A DNA stretch of 46,014 nt, taken from the NCBI GenBank assembly GCA_010912705.1, contig POWB01000017.1, forward strand, positions 60,281 to 106,294. The letters are read 5' to 3'. The notes below the pieces were generated by a model. The model did not search any database. It worked only from the letters and a program-made list of their open reading frames with translations, and was not told the origin of the DNA. Shown here in pieces: positions 11,432-20,296 of the stretch; within the stretch, counting starts at the first letter, position 1, and every line of letters starts with the position of its first letter. A program made the translations under genes and the position numbers. Source of the DNA: Halochromatium sp. (lineage in GTDB: Bacteria; Pseudomonadota; Gammaproteobacteria; Chromatiales; Chromatiaceae).

Positions 11432-11878
11432 ATGGCCTTGCCATCGCACCGACGCTCTCATGCCCATTGGCAGCGCCTTCCTCGAGGCCATGTTGTCGAT
11501 CGCGCCCCAATGGCTCAGGCTCAGCGCGGACTCGGACTGTTCCAAGTCCTGGTCGTACTGCTCTTGGTCGTGTTCTTCGTCAACATTGGCATCAAGATGG
11601 CGCCCTCATACCTGACCTTCTTCCAGGTACGTGGCGCCATGGAGCGGGTAGTTGAGCGGCCGGAAATGGTCGGTGCTGCGCCGCGTGCGGTGCTGGCCGC
11701 TGTCACCCGCCAGCTTGGCATCGACGGCGTGCGCTCGGTCGACACCAAAGATTTCCGTGTCACGCGTGAGGGCGACGACATCTTGCTGAGCTTGGATTAT
11801 CAGGTGCAGGAGCATATCGGCCTGAACGTTGATGTGCTGATGCACTTTGAGCATGCGGTGGCGCTGCCGCGGCCATGA
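11432..11878 (+). CDS. DUF4845 family single-pass membrane protein
   Basis: This small protein is of unknown function and is regularly found between lepB and rnc in gamma- and betaproteobacteria. A pilin-like N-terminal hydrophobic helix (GLFQVLVVLLLVVFFVNIGIK) is followed by a soluble domain of about 90 residues. Three in-frame starts exist. ATG 11417 overlaps the lepB stop by one base and has no ribosome site. ATG 11432 has TGAGGA eight bases upstream and is chosen (148 residues). ATG 11510 would put the helix right at the N-terminus, as in many relatives. The stop overlaps the rnc start by ATGA. Confidence 0.85.
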   Translation: MALPSHRRSHAHWQRLPRGHVVDRAPMAQAQRGLGLFQVLVVLLLVVFFVNIGIKMAPSYLTFFQVRGAMERVVERPEMVGAAPRAVLAAVTRQLGIDGVRSVDTKDFRVTREGDDILLSLDYQVQEHIGLNVDVLMHFEHAVALPRP

Positions 11879-12558
11879 CGACTGATCCGAGACGACTGGC
11901 AACCCGGCTGATCGGTAAACCGCCGGGCTCGCTCGCCTTGATCGAGCAGGCCCTGACGCATCGCAGCGCCGGTCCGGTGAATAACGAGCGGCTCGAGTTT
12001 CTGGGTGATGCGCTGCTCGGTTTCGTCATCGCTGAGGTGCTGCTGCAGCGCTTTCCTGACGCCAGCGAGGGTGATCTGACCCGGCGGCGGGCGACCCTGG
12101 TCAACCGTGAGGCCCTAGCCAAGATCGCGCGCTCCTTGAGCCTCGGCGACTACCTGCGACTGGATTCAGGTGCACTGCGCTCCGGTGGCCATGCGCGCGA
12201 CTCGGTGCTTTCCGATGCACTCGAGGCCTTGATCGGCGCCATCTATCTGGACCAAGGCTTCGTTGGCGCCAAGCAGATGATCCTGCAGGTCTTTGCCGAA
12301 GCCTTGGCCGATGTCGCCAACCAGGAGGCGCGCAAGGACCCGAAGACGCAGTTACAGGAATGGCTGCAGGCGCGACGCCGCGGCTTGCCCGAATATGAGG
12401 TCACCGCGGTGACCGGCGAGCAGCATGCGCAACGCTTCCAGGTGCGCTGCCGGCTTCCCGACGATGGCCGCGAATGTCTCGGTGATGGCTCGAGCCGACG
12501 CCGTGCCGAGCAACAGTCCGCCGAGACCATGCTTGGCCTGCTGGTTAAGGGAGAATGA
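11875..12558 (+). CDS. rnc: Ribonuclease III
   Basis: RNase III cleaves double-stranded RNA and matures rRNA and mRNA. The 227-residue protein has the catalytic signature NERLEFLGDALL, the second acidic cluster SDALEALIGAIYLD, and a C-terminal double-stranded RNA-binding domain (DPKTQLQEWLQAR to the ALA-type end AEQQSAETML). The start overlaps the DUF4845 stop in ATGA, and era starts 4 bp after its stop. The rnc-era coupling is typical. Confidence 0.97.
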   Translation: MTTDPRRLATRLIGKPPGSLALIEQALTHRSAGPVNNERLEFLGDALLGFVIAEVLLQRFPDASEGDLTRRRATLVNREALAKIARSLSLGDYLRLDSGALRSGGHARDSVLSDALEALIGAIYLDQGFVGAKQMILQVFAEALADVANQEARKDPKTQLQEWLQARRRGLPEYEVTAVTGEQHAQRFQVRCRLPDDGRECLGDGSSRRRAEQQSAETMLGLLVKGE

Positions 12559-12562
12559 TTGC

Positions 12563-13555
12563 ATGAGTCAGCCGACCACAGACGAACGCTCACCGGCGGC
12601 TGATGCCACCGATCATCCTGTCGATGGCTCCAGCGCAGGCTCGAGTCGTTGTGGCTATGTCGCCATCGTCGGGCGACCGAATGTCGGCAAGTCGACCCTG
12701 CTAAACCGGCTGCTCGGGCAGAAGCTTGCGATCACCTCGCACAAGCCGCAGACCACGCGCCACACCATCCTGGGTGTCTCGACGCTGGCCGGTGGTCAGA
12801 TCCTCTATGTTGATACCCCTGGGCTGCATCAGCGTGGTGGCAATGCCCTGAATCGCTATCTGAACCGGGCGGCGCGCTCGATCCTGACCGATGTCGATCT
12901 GGTGCTGCTGGTGGTTGAGGCGCTGCAGTTTAGCGATGAGGATGCGCTGGCACTGGCCGAGATCGCCAAGGCTGGCACGCCGACCCTGGTGGCGGTGAAC
13001 AAGACCGATCGCTTGGCTGATAAGTCGCGTCTGTTGCCGTTTCTGCAGGCGCTCTCGGAGCGCCATGCATTCGTCTCCATGGTTCCGGTCTCGGCGCTGA
13101 AGGGCGATCAGATCAAGCGCCTGGAGGCCGAGGTGCTGTCGGCACTGCCGGCAGGCGAGCCTCTGTTTCCGGGCGATCAGCTCACTGATCGCTCGGAGCG
13201 CTTCCTTGCCGCCGAGCTGCTGCGCGAGCAGCTGATGCAGCGCTATGGGCAGGAGCTTCCGTATCGGACCACGGTCGAGATCGAGTCGTTTACCTTGGAG
13301 CGGGCCAGCGGCAAGCAGCCAGCGGAGGAGCCGCGGGCGCGCATCCATGCCTTGATCTGGGTCGAGCGCGAGAGCCAGAAGGCGATCATCATCGGCCGCC
13401 GCGGCGAGGCGCTGAAGGCGGCGGCCTCGCAGGCGCGCCTAGAGATGCAGAAGCTGTTCGGCCGGCGCGTGCATCTGGAGGTCTGGGTCAAGGTGAAAGA
13501 CAGCTGGAGCAGTGACGAATCAGCACTCGCGAGCCTCGGCTACGGCGAATACTAA
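12563..13555 (+). CDS. era: GTPase Era
   Basis: Era is an essential GTPase that binds 16S rRNA and helps assemble the 30S subunit. ATG 12563 gives 330 residues and has GGGAG upstream; the longer frame from 12425 only runs through rnc. Motifs: G1 GRPNVGKST, G2 region KPQTTRH, G3 DTPG, G4 NKTD, and a C-terminal KH domain with GRRGEALK. The N-terminal tail of about 30 polar residues before the G domain is longer than in E. coli. Confidence 0.97.
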   Translation: MSQPTTDERSPAADATDHPVDGSSAGSSRCGYVAIVGRPNVGKSTLLNRLLGQKLAITSHKPQTTRHTILGVSTLAGGQILYVDTPGLHQRGGNALNRYLNRAARSILTDVDLVLLVVEALQFSDEDALALAEIAKAGTPTLVAVNKTDRLADKSRLLPFLQALSERHAFVSMVPVSALKGDQIKRLEAEVLSALPAGEPLFPGDQLTDRSERFLAAELLREQLMQRYGQELPYRTTVEIESFTLERASGKQPAEEPRARIHALIWVERESQKAIIIGRRGEALKAAASQARLEMQKLFGRRVHLEVWVKVKDSWSSDESALASLGYGEY

Positions 13556-13614
13556 CCCCAGTAAGCTCGTCTTTGGCTTGACGGACATCGCCTAAGGCTA
13601 GCCTAGACGTCTCG

Positions 13615-14379
13615 ATGAGTGCGCAGACCCTCAAGCGCGGCTTTGTGCTGCATCGTCGCGACTATCGCAATACCAGTCTGTTGCTCGAGCTGTTTAGCGC
13701 CGAGGAGGGGCGACTGCCCTGTATCGCCAAGGGCGCGAAGTCGGCACCGCGAGGGCGCTCGGCATTGGCGGCCTTGCTGCAGCCGTTTCAGCCGCTGTGG
13801 CTGGGCTGGGTCGGTCGCGGCGAGGTCAAGACCCTGACCCGGGCCGAAGCTGCTGCGCCCAGCATCGCGCTCAGTGCGGAGCGGCTCTACTGCGGCTTCT
13901 ATCTGAATGAGCTATTGCTACGCTTGATCGATCGCGAGGACCCTCACGAAGCCCTATTTGTCTTCTATCAGCAGGCCTTAGCGGATCTCGCGACCGAGCC
14001 GCTAGATGGGGTCTTGCGCCGCTTCGAGCTGCGTCTGCTTGAAGAGCTGGGTTATGCGCTCGATCTTAGGCTTGATCGGCAGGGGAGGCCGATTGATCCG
14101 GTCCGCGACTATCGCTACGTCCCGGGTGAGGGACTCAGCCCGGTTCCGGCGTATCGCTTAAGCCAGACGCCGCCAGATACGACCTCGTTTGAGGTTTCAG
14201 ACAGCGTCATGGAGGAGGTGCTGATCAGCGGTGTCACGCTCGAGCGGCTGGCCACCAGCACAGCCCTGCAGCGCTCGGATACGGCGGCCGCCCGAGCCCT
14301 CATGCGCGCGGCGCTTGCCCCTCATCTCGGGCCGAAGCCGCTGCGTAGTCGCGAGCTGTTCCGCCGCCGCTCGCGTTGA
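13615..14379 (+). CDS. recO: DNA repair protein RecO
   Basis: RecO acts in RecFOR recombinational repair by loading RecA on SSB-coated single-stranded DNA. The 254-residue product has the N-terminal OB fold ([19 protein letters not shown], then [11 protein letters not shown]) and a helical C-terminal domain ([14 protein letters not shown]). It follows era and precedes pdxJ, the standard order. The zinc-finger cysteines of some RecO proteins are not evident. Confidence 0.95.
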   Translation: MSAQTLKRGFVLHRRDYRNTSLLLELFSAEEGRLPCIAKGAKSAPRGRSALAALLQPFQPLWLGWVGRGEVKTLTRAEAAAPSIALSAERLYCGFYLNELLLRLIDREDPHEALFVFYQQALADLATEPLDGVLRRFELRLLEELGYALDLRLDRQGRPIDPVRDYRYVPGEGLSPVPAYRLSQTPPDTTSFEVSDSVMEEVLISGVTLERLATSTALQRSDTAAARALMRAALAPHLGPKPLRSRELFRRRSR

Positions 14380-14425
14380 TGCGATTCCCAACCCTGTTGC
14401 TTCAATCCCCCATCTAGGAGCCATC

Positions 14426-15184
14426 ATGCAAAAGCTGACCGGGGCGCCGATCCTCCTTGGCGTCAACATCGACCATATCGCGACCATCCGCGCCGCGCGC
14501 GGCACGCGCTATCCAGAGCCGATCCAGGCCGCATTGGTCGCCGAGCAGGCTGGGGCCGATGCCATCACGCTGCATCTGCGCGAGGATCGACGTCATATCC
14601 AAGATCGCGATGTGCATCTGCTGAAGGGCATCTTGCAGACGCGCATGAACCTGGAAATGGCCGCCACGCCCGAGATGGTGCAGATTGCCTGTGAGGTGCG
14701 TCCGGCCGACTGTTGCCTGGTGCCCGAGCGGCGCGAGGAGCTGACCACTGAGGGTGGACTCGACGTCGCCGGGCAGATCGGCAAGCTGACCGAGCAGGCC
14801 GCGCGTCTGGCTGAAGCTGGGGTGCGGGTGTCCTTGTTCATCGATCCCGACCCAGTCCAGTTGGATGCGGCGGTCGAGATTGGCGCACCGGTGGTTGAGA
14901 TCCATACTGGTCGCTATGCCGACGCCGCGACACCTAAGGTGCGAGCCGAGGAGCTACAACGGATTGCAGCAGCTGTCGTCCATGGTCAGCAGCTCGGGCT
15001 GCAGGTCAATGCGGGGCATGGGCTGGACTATCCGAATGTCGAAGCGGTGGCGGCCTTGCCTGGTGTGCGCGAGTTGAATATCGGCCATGCCATCGTTGCC
15101 CGCGCGCTCTTTTCTGGGCTGGCCTCCGCGGTCGCTGAGATGAAGCGGCTGATGGTGCAGGCCGCACGGTTGCGATCAGCCTGA
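14426..15184 (+). CDS. pdxJ: Pyridoxine 5'-phosphate synthase PdxJ
   Basis: PdxJ condenses 3-amino-1-hydroxyacetone phosphate with 1-deoxyxylulose 5-phosphate to give pyridoxine 5'-phosphate. ATG 14426 has TAGGAG upstream and gives 252 residues. Motifs: [36 protein letters not shown], the catalytic Glu region [10 protein letters not shown], and [11 protein letters not shown] at the phosphate site. acpS, which often follows pdxJ, is absent; gpmI comes next after 139 bp. Confidence 0.97.
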   Translation: MQKLTGAPILLGVNIDHIATIRAARGTRYPEPIQAALVAEQAGADAITLHLREDRRHIQDRDVHLLKGILQTRMNLEMAATPEMVQIACEVRPADCCLVPERREELTTEGGLDVAGQIGKLTEQAARLAEAGVRVSLFIDPDPVQLDAAVEIGAPVVEIHTGRYADAATPKVRAEELQRIAAAVVHGQQLGLQVNAGHGLDYPNVEAVAALPGVRELNIGHAIVARALFSGLASAVAEMKRLMVQAARLRSA

Positions 15185-15323
15185 GCATGCACGACAATGG
15201 CTCTGGCCCCAACGGTCTGGAGGTCAGAGCCGAGCCTTATCTCGTGGTCATCAAACCAAGCTAGAAAAGGAACGTCTCTTGCTATATCAATCAGAGACAA
15301 CAGCAACCCAAGGTTCTCCGATC

Positions 15324-16919
15324 ATGACTACCACTGCAGAGTCGGCCATCCCGAGACGCCCGGTCGTCCTGGTCATCCTCGATGGCTTCGGCATCAATCC
15401 GAGTAAGCTCCACAACGCCATCGCGCAGGCGAAGACGCCGCGGCTTGACGAATATTTTTTTCGCTATCCCTACACCCAGCTGAACGCCTCTGGCGCTGGT
15501 GTTGGCCTACCTATCGGGCAGATGGGCAATTCCGAGGTCGGGCACATGACGCTCGGCAGCGGCAGCCTGCTGCGCCAGGATCTGGTGCTGATCGATGATG
15601 CCATCGCCGATGGCAGCTTCTTCAAGAATCCGGCACTGCTCGCGGCGGTGAATACTGCCAAGGCCAAGCAGCGACCACTGCAGTTCCTTGGCTTAGTCTC
15701 CGAGGGGGGTGTGCATAGTCACTATCGCCATCTGCTGGCGCTGATTGAGCTGTGCCGGCGCGAGGGCGTGATCCCGCTGGTCCACATGATTACCGATGGT
15801 CGGGATACCCCACCTAAATCGGTGCTCAACAACCTCGGCAAGGTCGAAGATGCGCTCGATGGCGCCAAGGGTCGCATCGTTACCCTCAGCGGCCGTTACT
15901 ACGCGATGGACCGTGATCGCCGTTTCGACCGCACCGAGCGTGCTTGGCGCGCCATCGCGCTCGGCAAGGGTCGCAGCGCGGCGACGGCGCGGGCTGCTAT
16001 CGATGCCGCCTACGCCGCCGGTGAGGGTGACGAATTCATCCATCCTAGCGTGATCGGGGATTGGAAGGGGCTTGAGCCCGATGATCCGATGGTGCTGTTC
16101 AACTTCCGGAAAGACCGGCCGCGGCAGATCGCCTCGGCGCTGGCACTCGATGCCTTCGATGGCTTTGATCGGGGTGCGGCGCCACGCGCAGACCTGACCT
16201 GCATGATGGTCTACGACAAGCGCTTCGGTTTGCCCCATGCCTTTGACCCAGAGGTGCCGCGAACGACCCTCAATCAGGTGCTTAGCGCCCAGGGCATTGC
16301 GCAATTCCACTGCGCCGAGACCGAGAAGTATGCGCATGTGACCTTTTTCTTCAACGGCGGCAATGAGGAGCCGGCAGCAGGCGAGGTGCATCGTTTGATC
16401 CCGTCCCCAATGGTCAAGACCTATGACCTCAAGCCGGAGATGAGCGCCGAGCAGGTCGCAGACGCGGTGGTCGAGGCGATCGAGACCGAGCAGTACGGAT
16501 TCATTGTGGTCAACTTTGCCAATGGCGACATGGTCGGCCATACCGGCTTCATGGATGCGGTGGTGCATGCCGTCGAGGTCCTGGATAAGCAGGCCGGCCG
16601 GGTACTGGATGCGGCCCTGGCACATGGCTACTCGGCGTTGCTGACCGCTGATCACGGCAACTGTGACATGATGGCCGATCCTGAGACGGACGAGCCGCAT
16701 ACCCAGCACACGACCAACCCGGTGCCGTTTCTGGTGATGGATAAGGAGCGCTGGGTGCTGCGACCGAGCGGAACTCTGGCGGATGTGGCCCCAACGGTCC
16801 TTGAGCTGATGGGGCTGCCACCCGCCGCTGAGATGTCGGGGCAGTCGTTGCTGTTTGAGGCGATTGCGCCGCAGCCTAACGTGGCGACCGATCGGATTCG
16901 GCTGGCGAACACGGGCTGA
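15324..16919 (+). CDS. gpmI: 2,3-bisphosphoglycerate-independent phosphoglycerate mutase
   Basis: GpmI interconverts 3- and 2-phosphoglycerate using two Mn2+ ions and a phosphoserine. The 531-residue protein from ATG 15324 has VILDGFGINPS with a metal-ligand Asp and the phosphorylated Ser in QMGNSEVGHMTLGSG. Substrate and metal motifs follow (HMITDGRDTPPKS, FNFRKDRPRQI, NFANGDMVGHTG, LTADHGNCD). The upstream in-frame start at 15279 lacks the family N-terminus. A hairpin follows the stop at 16942. Confidence 0.97.
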   Translation: MTTTAESAIPRRPVVLVILDGFGINPSKLHNAIAQAKTPRLDEYFFRYPYTQLNASGAGVGLPIGQMGNSEVGHMTLGSGSLLRQDLVLIDDAIADGSFFKNPALLAAVNTAKAKQRPLQFLGLVSEGGVHSHYRHLLALIELCRREGVIPLVHMITDGRDTPPKSVLNNLGKVEDALDGAKGRIVTLSGRYYAMDRDRRFDRTERAWRAIALGKGRSAATARAAIDAAYAAGEGDEFIHPSVIGDWKGLEPDDPMVLFNFRKDRPRQIASALALDAFDGFDRGAAPRADLTCMMVYDKRFGLPHAFDPEVPRTTLNQVLSAQGIAQFHCAETEKYAHVTFFFNGGNEEPAAGEVHRLIPSPMVKTYDLKPEMSAEQVADAVVEAIETEQYGFIVVNFANGDMVGHTGFMDAVVHAVEVLDKQAGRVLDAALAHGYSALLTADHGNCDMMADPETDEPHTQHTTNPVPFLVMDKERWVLRPSGTLADVAPTVLELMGLPPAAEMSGQSLLFEAIAPQPNVATDRIRLANTG

Positions 16920-16941
16920 GCGAGTAACCGGTCCTGGTCGG

Positions 16942-16969
16942 CGCCTTGCATCTGCACCAATGCAGGGCG
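16942..16969 (+). terminator. Hairpin after gpmI, possible terminator
   Basis: CGCCTTGCAT and ATGCAGGGCG pair over 10 bp, with one G-U wobble in RNA, around an 8-base loop, 22 bp after the gpmI stop. There is no U-tract, so it may be a weak or factor-dependent terminator, or simply a stabilising 3' stem. Confidence 0.45.
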
Positions 16970-17061
16970 TCGACTCGCGACGGCGCATTAGGATGGTGCC
17001 ACTGCTCGGCCAGTGCGCGACCGCCGCCTGCTTCCTGAATCCTTAGCTCGGGTGAGCTTCT

Positions 17062-17223
17062 ATGCCAATGCATCGCCTTGTCTTGTTCGCTGTGCTCGGT
17101 CTCGCGGGGGCCGGTTTGGCCTACAATGCGCTCCGAATCATCGATGGCGACTCTGGCCCCGGCTGGCCTGATACGCCAATGACCTGTTGCCGAGATCATT
17201 CGACCTCGGAACGCGGTGGCTAG
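17062..17223 (+). CDS. Small hydrophobic-leader protein, unknown
   Basis: A 53-codon ORF starts at ATG 17062 (a second ATG is two codons on), with GGTGAG about 6 bases upstream. The product begins MPMHRLVLFAVLGLAGAGLAY, a short basic end plus a hydrophobic helix that could be a signal peptide or membrane anchor. A polar tail with a CC pair (TCCRDHSTSERGG) follows. I recognise no family. It fills the 384-bp gap between gpmI and the glgC-like gene. It may be a real small envelope protein, but coding evidence is limited to its signals. Confidence 0.4.
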   Translation: MPMHRLVLFAVLGLAGAGLAYNALRIIDGDSGPGWPDTPMTCCRDHSTSERGG

Positions 17224-17303
17224 CGTCGGGTCGGATCTTGCCGTCGCGTTATTGCTCGGCGGCATGGTCAGCCTTGTTAGCCCGCAGACGCTGAGAACCG
17301 CTC

Positions 17304-18527
17304 ATGCCTTCGAAGACGCTGACCTTCGTGTTTGCCGCCGAGCGCGGTACCCCTATCCCTCTCACTGAGCATCGCTGCAAGGCGGCGGTGCCGGTGGCCG
17401 GTAAGTACCGTGTTATCGATTTCACGCTTGCGAATTGCCTGCATTCAGGACTGCGGCAGGTGTTGGTCCTGAGCCAGTACAAGTCGCACTCATTGCACAA
17501 ACATCTGCGCGACGGTTGGTCGCTGTTCAACGCCGAGCTGGGCGAATTCATCACCGCCGTACCGCCGCAGATGCGCTATGACAGCGGTTGGTATCGCAAC
17601 GCCATGGATGCACTGCGGCAAAATCGCTACCTGATCGAGCGCAGCTCGGCGGATACGCTGCTGCTGCTCGATGGCGGGCTGGTCTATCGGATGGACTACG
17701 CCGAGCTGATCGAATTCCACCGCCAGCAGGGCGCTGGCATCAGCTGTGCGCTGCGGCAGGCGGGCCCCGGATCAGCGGCTGGTGGTGTCAGCGTCGAGGT
17801 GGATGCCAGCGACCGGATCACCGCCATCGGCGCGCCGGCTGAGGAGGCCGCGCCCTATGCGTCGACCATGGGCGTGGTGCTGATCGACAAGGGGCTGCTG
17901 CTGGAGCAGGTCGAGGCCCTCGCCGCTGGCACCGAGGCGGACATGGATTCGGGTGTCGACCTTGCGACCCAGCTCCTCTCGCCGTTCCTTGAGGGGCGCG
18001 TGCTGGCCTCGAGCGCACCGATGGCGTACCGGTTTGGTGGCGAGCGTGGGCGCGTGTCGCAGGATCGCTATTGGAGTGATCTCGGCTCCACCGATGCCTA
18101 TTTCCGCGCCAACATGGATCTACTCAAGGCCGAGTCGCCGCTCGATCTCTATCAGGCAGACTGGAACATCCTCACCTACCAGGGGCAGTATCCGCCGGCA
18201 CGAACCGTGCCGGGGCCAACCTCAGGCAACGAGGGGATCTTCGTCAACTCGATGCTCGCCGCTGGTAGTGTGATTCGTGGTGGTGGTGTGAGCCATTCGG
18301 TACTCTACCCGCGGGTCCAGGTTGAGGATGGCGCCATCGTCGATGAGGCTATCCTGTTCGAGGGCGTGCAGGTGGGTGCCAATGCGCGCGTGCGGCGCTG
18401 TATCTGCGATAAGGATGTGGTGATCCCGGCCGGTGCTTGCATTGGTGAGGATCGTCGCGCTGACGCTGAGCGCTTCGAGGTGTCTGCTGAGGGGATCGTC
18501 GTGATTCGCAAGGGGCAGCCCTTCTGA
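17304..18527 (+). CDS. GlgC-like ADP-glucose pyrophosphorylase paralogue, probably inactive
   Basis: The 407-residue protein aligns end to end with GlgC, which makes ADP-glucose for glycogen. Clear family segments are AGKYRVIDFTLANCLHSGLR, LSQYKSHSLHKHLRDGW, a YWSDLGSTDAYFRANMDLL block and the C-terminal left-handed beta-helix (EGIFVNSMLAAGSVI to GEDRRADAERF). Key catalytic parts are altered. The GGRGxRL loop is AAERGTP, losing two glycines and the invariant Arg. The GDH motif holding the catalytic Asp is DGG. The EKP substrate-lysine motif is missing (IGAPAEEAAP). By family knowledge this should cripple catalysis, so a regulatory or partner role to an active GlgC is plausible. No other glycogen gene is in the window. 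Confidence 0.85.
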   Translation: MPSKTLTFVFAAERGTPIPLTEHRCKAAVPVAGKYRVIDFTLANCLHSGLRQVLVLSQYKSHSLHKHLRDGWSLFNAELGEFITAVPPQMRYDSGWYRNAMDALRQNRYLIERSSADTLLLLDGGLVYRMDYAELIEFHRQQGAGISCALRQAGPGSAAGGVSVEVDASDRITAIGAPAEEAAPYASTMGVVLIDKGLLLEQVEALAAGTEADMDSGVDLATQLLSPFLEGRVLASSAPMAYRFGGERGRVSQDRYWSDLGSTDAYFRANMDLLKAESPLDLYQADWNILTYQGQYPPARTVPGPTSGNEGIFVNSMLAAGSVIRGGGVSHSVLYPRVQVEDGAIVDEAILFEGVQVGANARVRRCICDKDVVIPAGACIGEDRRADAERFEVSAEGIVVIRKGQPF

Positions 18528-18538
18528 GCCAGGCACGC

Positions 18539-18566
18539 AAGCCCAAGCCCAAGCCCAAGCCCAAGC
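18539..18566 (+). repeat. AAGCCC hexanucleotide tandem repeat
   Basis: Four AAGCCC units plus a partial fifth lie between the glgC-like stop and the TTG start of the next gene. In the frame of the downstream gene they would encode Lys-Pro repeats, but no ATG, GTG or TTG precedes them in that frame, so they are taken as intergenic. Confidence 0.75.
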
Positions 18567-18619
18567 ATAAGCCGAATCCCACTCTCAGGGCCGAGCTCGA
18601 GCTTGGCGAGGAGAGGTTC

Positions 18620-19258
18620 TTGGCCCTCTTCAGGTCGCTGTACGCGGCCTATGGTGCACAGCACTGGTGGCCTGCCGAGACGCCCTTTGAGGTCATGCTT
18701 GGCGCGGTCTTGACCCAGAACACAGCCTGGACCAATGTCGAGCGGGCATTGGACCAGCTGCGGGCGCAGATCCCACTCAGCCCGGAGGCGGTGCTGGCGC
18801 TCGAAACGCCTGTCCTGGCGGAGCTGATCCGGCCCTCGGGCTATTTCAACGTCAAGGCACGCCGGCTTTGCAGCTTCTGCACCGCACTGGTCGAGGCTGG
18901 TGGTGAGTCCGTACTGGCAGCACTGCCCACCGATGAGCTGCGACGCTGGCTGTTGGCGATCAACGGCATCGGGCCGGAGACTGCTGACGATATCCTACTC
19001 TATGCCTTCGAGCGGCCGGTGTTCGTGGTCGATGCCTACACCAGGCGGCTGTTTCGCCGCCTCGGGCTGATTGCTGGGGATGAGGGCTACGAACAGATCC
19101 GGCAGCGAGTGGAAACCGCGCTCGGGCCGGATACGGCTCTATTCAATGACTATCATGCACTGATCGTGCGCCATGCCAAGGATGTCTGTCGGGCGCGTAA
19201 ACCGGGCTGTGAATGTTGCCTGCTGAACCGCAGCTGCGCGCAGCGCGCCCCCGATTAA
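18620..19258 (+). CDS. Endonuclease III-like DNA glycosylase (HhH-GPD, Fe-S)
   Basis: This base-excision repair glycosylase has 212 residues. The helix-hairpin-helix is at INGIGPETADDILL, the catalytic Asp is in VVDAYTRR, and the C-terminal [4Fe-4S] ligands follow C-x6-C-x2-C-x5-C exactly (from CRARKPGC). The Lys that gives endonuclease III its lyase activity is replaced by Glu (GPETA in place of GRKTA), so a monofunctional glycosylase, such as the MagIII group acting on alkylated bases, is more likely than true Nth. The start is TTG 18620, preceded by GAGGAGAGG. A Lys-Pro repeat reads through upstream in frame but has no usual start codon. Confidence 0.85.
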   Translation: MALFRSLYAAYGAQHWWPAETPFEVMLGAVLTQNTAWTNVERALDQLRAQIPLSPEAVLALETPVLAELIRPSGYFNVKARRLCSFCTALVEAGGESVLAALPTDELRRWLLAINGIGPETADDILLYAFERPVFVVDAYTRRLFRRLGLIAGDEGYEQIRQRVETALGPDTALFNDYHALIVRHAKDVCRARKPGCECCLLNRSCAQRAPD

Positions 19259-19279
19259 GGCCTGATTAAGGCCCGATTA
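19253..19279. repeat. 11-bp direct repeats spanning two stop codons
   Basis: GATTAAGGCCT (19253-19263) and GATTAAGGCCC (19264-19274) are followed by a third partial copy, GATTA. Copy one contains the glycosylase stop codon, and the partial third copy supplies the stop codon of the convergent asparaginase gene. This looks like local tandem duplication between two convergent genes. Confidence 0.65.
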
Positions 19280-20203
19280 GAAACGACAGATGGTCTCGCC
19301 GCCCTGCTCGATCCAGCCATGGATCATCTTTTTGGTGGTCATGCCGCTGGCGCAGTGACCCTGGTGATCGATACAGATCAGGCCACCGCGTCCCGCGACC
19401 TTGCGGCTGAGGTAGGCGAGTCCCTCATCGACCGCGGAGCGCGCTGTGCCGCCACAGAGTTCGATCAGGTCGGCGACGGTCTTGGCGAAGACGGTGCGCA
19501 TGAAGTCTTCGCCATAGCCGGTGGCAGAGATCGCGCAGCTGGCATTGTCGGCATAGACCCCGGCGCCGATGATCGGCGAGTCGCCGACCCGTCCCATGCG
19601 TTTATTGACGATGCCACCAGTGGAGGTGGCCGCGGCTAGGTTGCCTTGGCGGTCGCGGGCGACGGCGCCGATGGTGCCGTATTTCTGCGCTTCGCCTTCG
19701 TCGTCATGGTCGAGCGTCATGCGCCCGCGCAAGCGTGCCTGCTCGAGCTGCTTGATTCGGTCTGGGGTGAAGAAGTAGTGATCCGGTGTTAGGCGGACCT
19801 GGCAATGCTTGGCGAACTCGAGCGCGCCGTCGCCGATCAGCATCACATGCTCGCTGCCATCCATGATCAGCCGCGCTAGCTGTACTGGATTGGCGATGTT
19901 GCCGATGCCTGCAACCGCACCAGCGGCGAGATCGCGTCCATCCATGATGCCGGCGTCCATCTCGACCTTGCCGTTCTCATTCAGCACCGAGCCACAGCCG
20001 GCGTTGAAGAGCGGATCATCCTCGAGCTGAGAGGCACAGCTCTCGACGGCTTCGACGGCGCTAGCACCGCGCTCGAGGATGGCGCGGCCGTGCTCGAGAA
20101 TGACGCGGATACTCTCCAGGTAGCGCACTGCGATACGCTCGTCGGAGACGTTGTCGAGCGCGCCGGCGCCGCCGTGGATCATCAAGGAAAAGGTGTCGGT
20201 CAT
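19277..20203 (-). CDS. iaaA: Isoaspartyl peptidase / L-asparaginase (Ntn hydrolase)
   Basis: This type 2 asparaginase removes isoaspartyl residues from peptides and hydrolyses asparagine. It autocleaves to expose a threonine nucleophile. The 308-residue precursor opens with FSLMIHGGAGAL and has NAGCGSVLNENGKVEMDA. The cleavage site is KYGTIGAVARD, with Thr as nucleophile (most relatives have GTVGAVA), followed by STGGIVNKRMGRVGDSPIIG and SATGYGEDFMR. It ends convergently with the glycosylase gene, 19 bp after its stop. Downstream of an independent leader it may be transcribed alone. Confidence 0.94.
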   Translation of the reverse strand: MTDTFSLMIHGGAGALDNVSDERIAVRYLESIRVILEHGRAILERGASAVEAVESCASQLEDDPLFNAGCGSVLNENGKVEMDAGIMDGRDLAAGAVAGIGNIANPVQLARLIMDGSEHVMLIGDGALEFAKHCQVRLTPDHYFFTPDRIKQLEQARLRGRMTLDHDDEGEAQKYGTIGAVARDRQGNLAAATSTGGIVNKRMGRVGDSPIIGAGVYADNASCAISATGYGEDFMRTVFAKTVADLIELCGGTARSAVDEGLAYLSRKVAGRGGLICIDHQGHCASGMTTKKMIHGWIEQGGETICRF

Positions 20204-20296
20204 GCCGTCTATGACTTAGAGGTTCTATCAAACTGACTGGAAGCTAGCATAAACGACTGAAGTCTATGGCTGCCGGCTCGTTGTTGCTCGGGTGCC

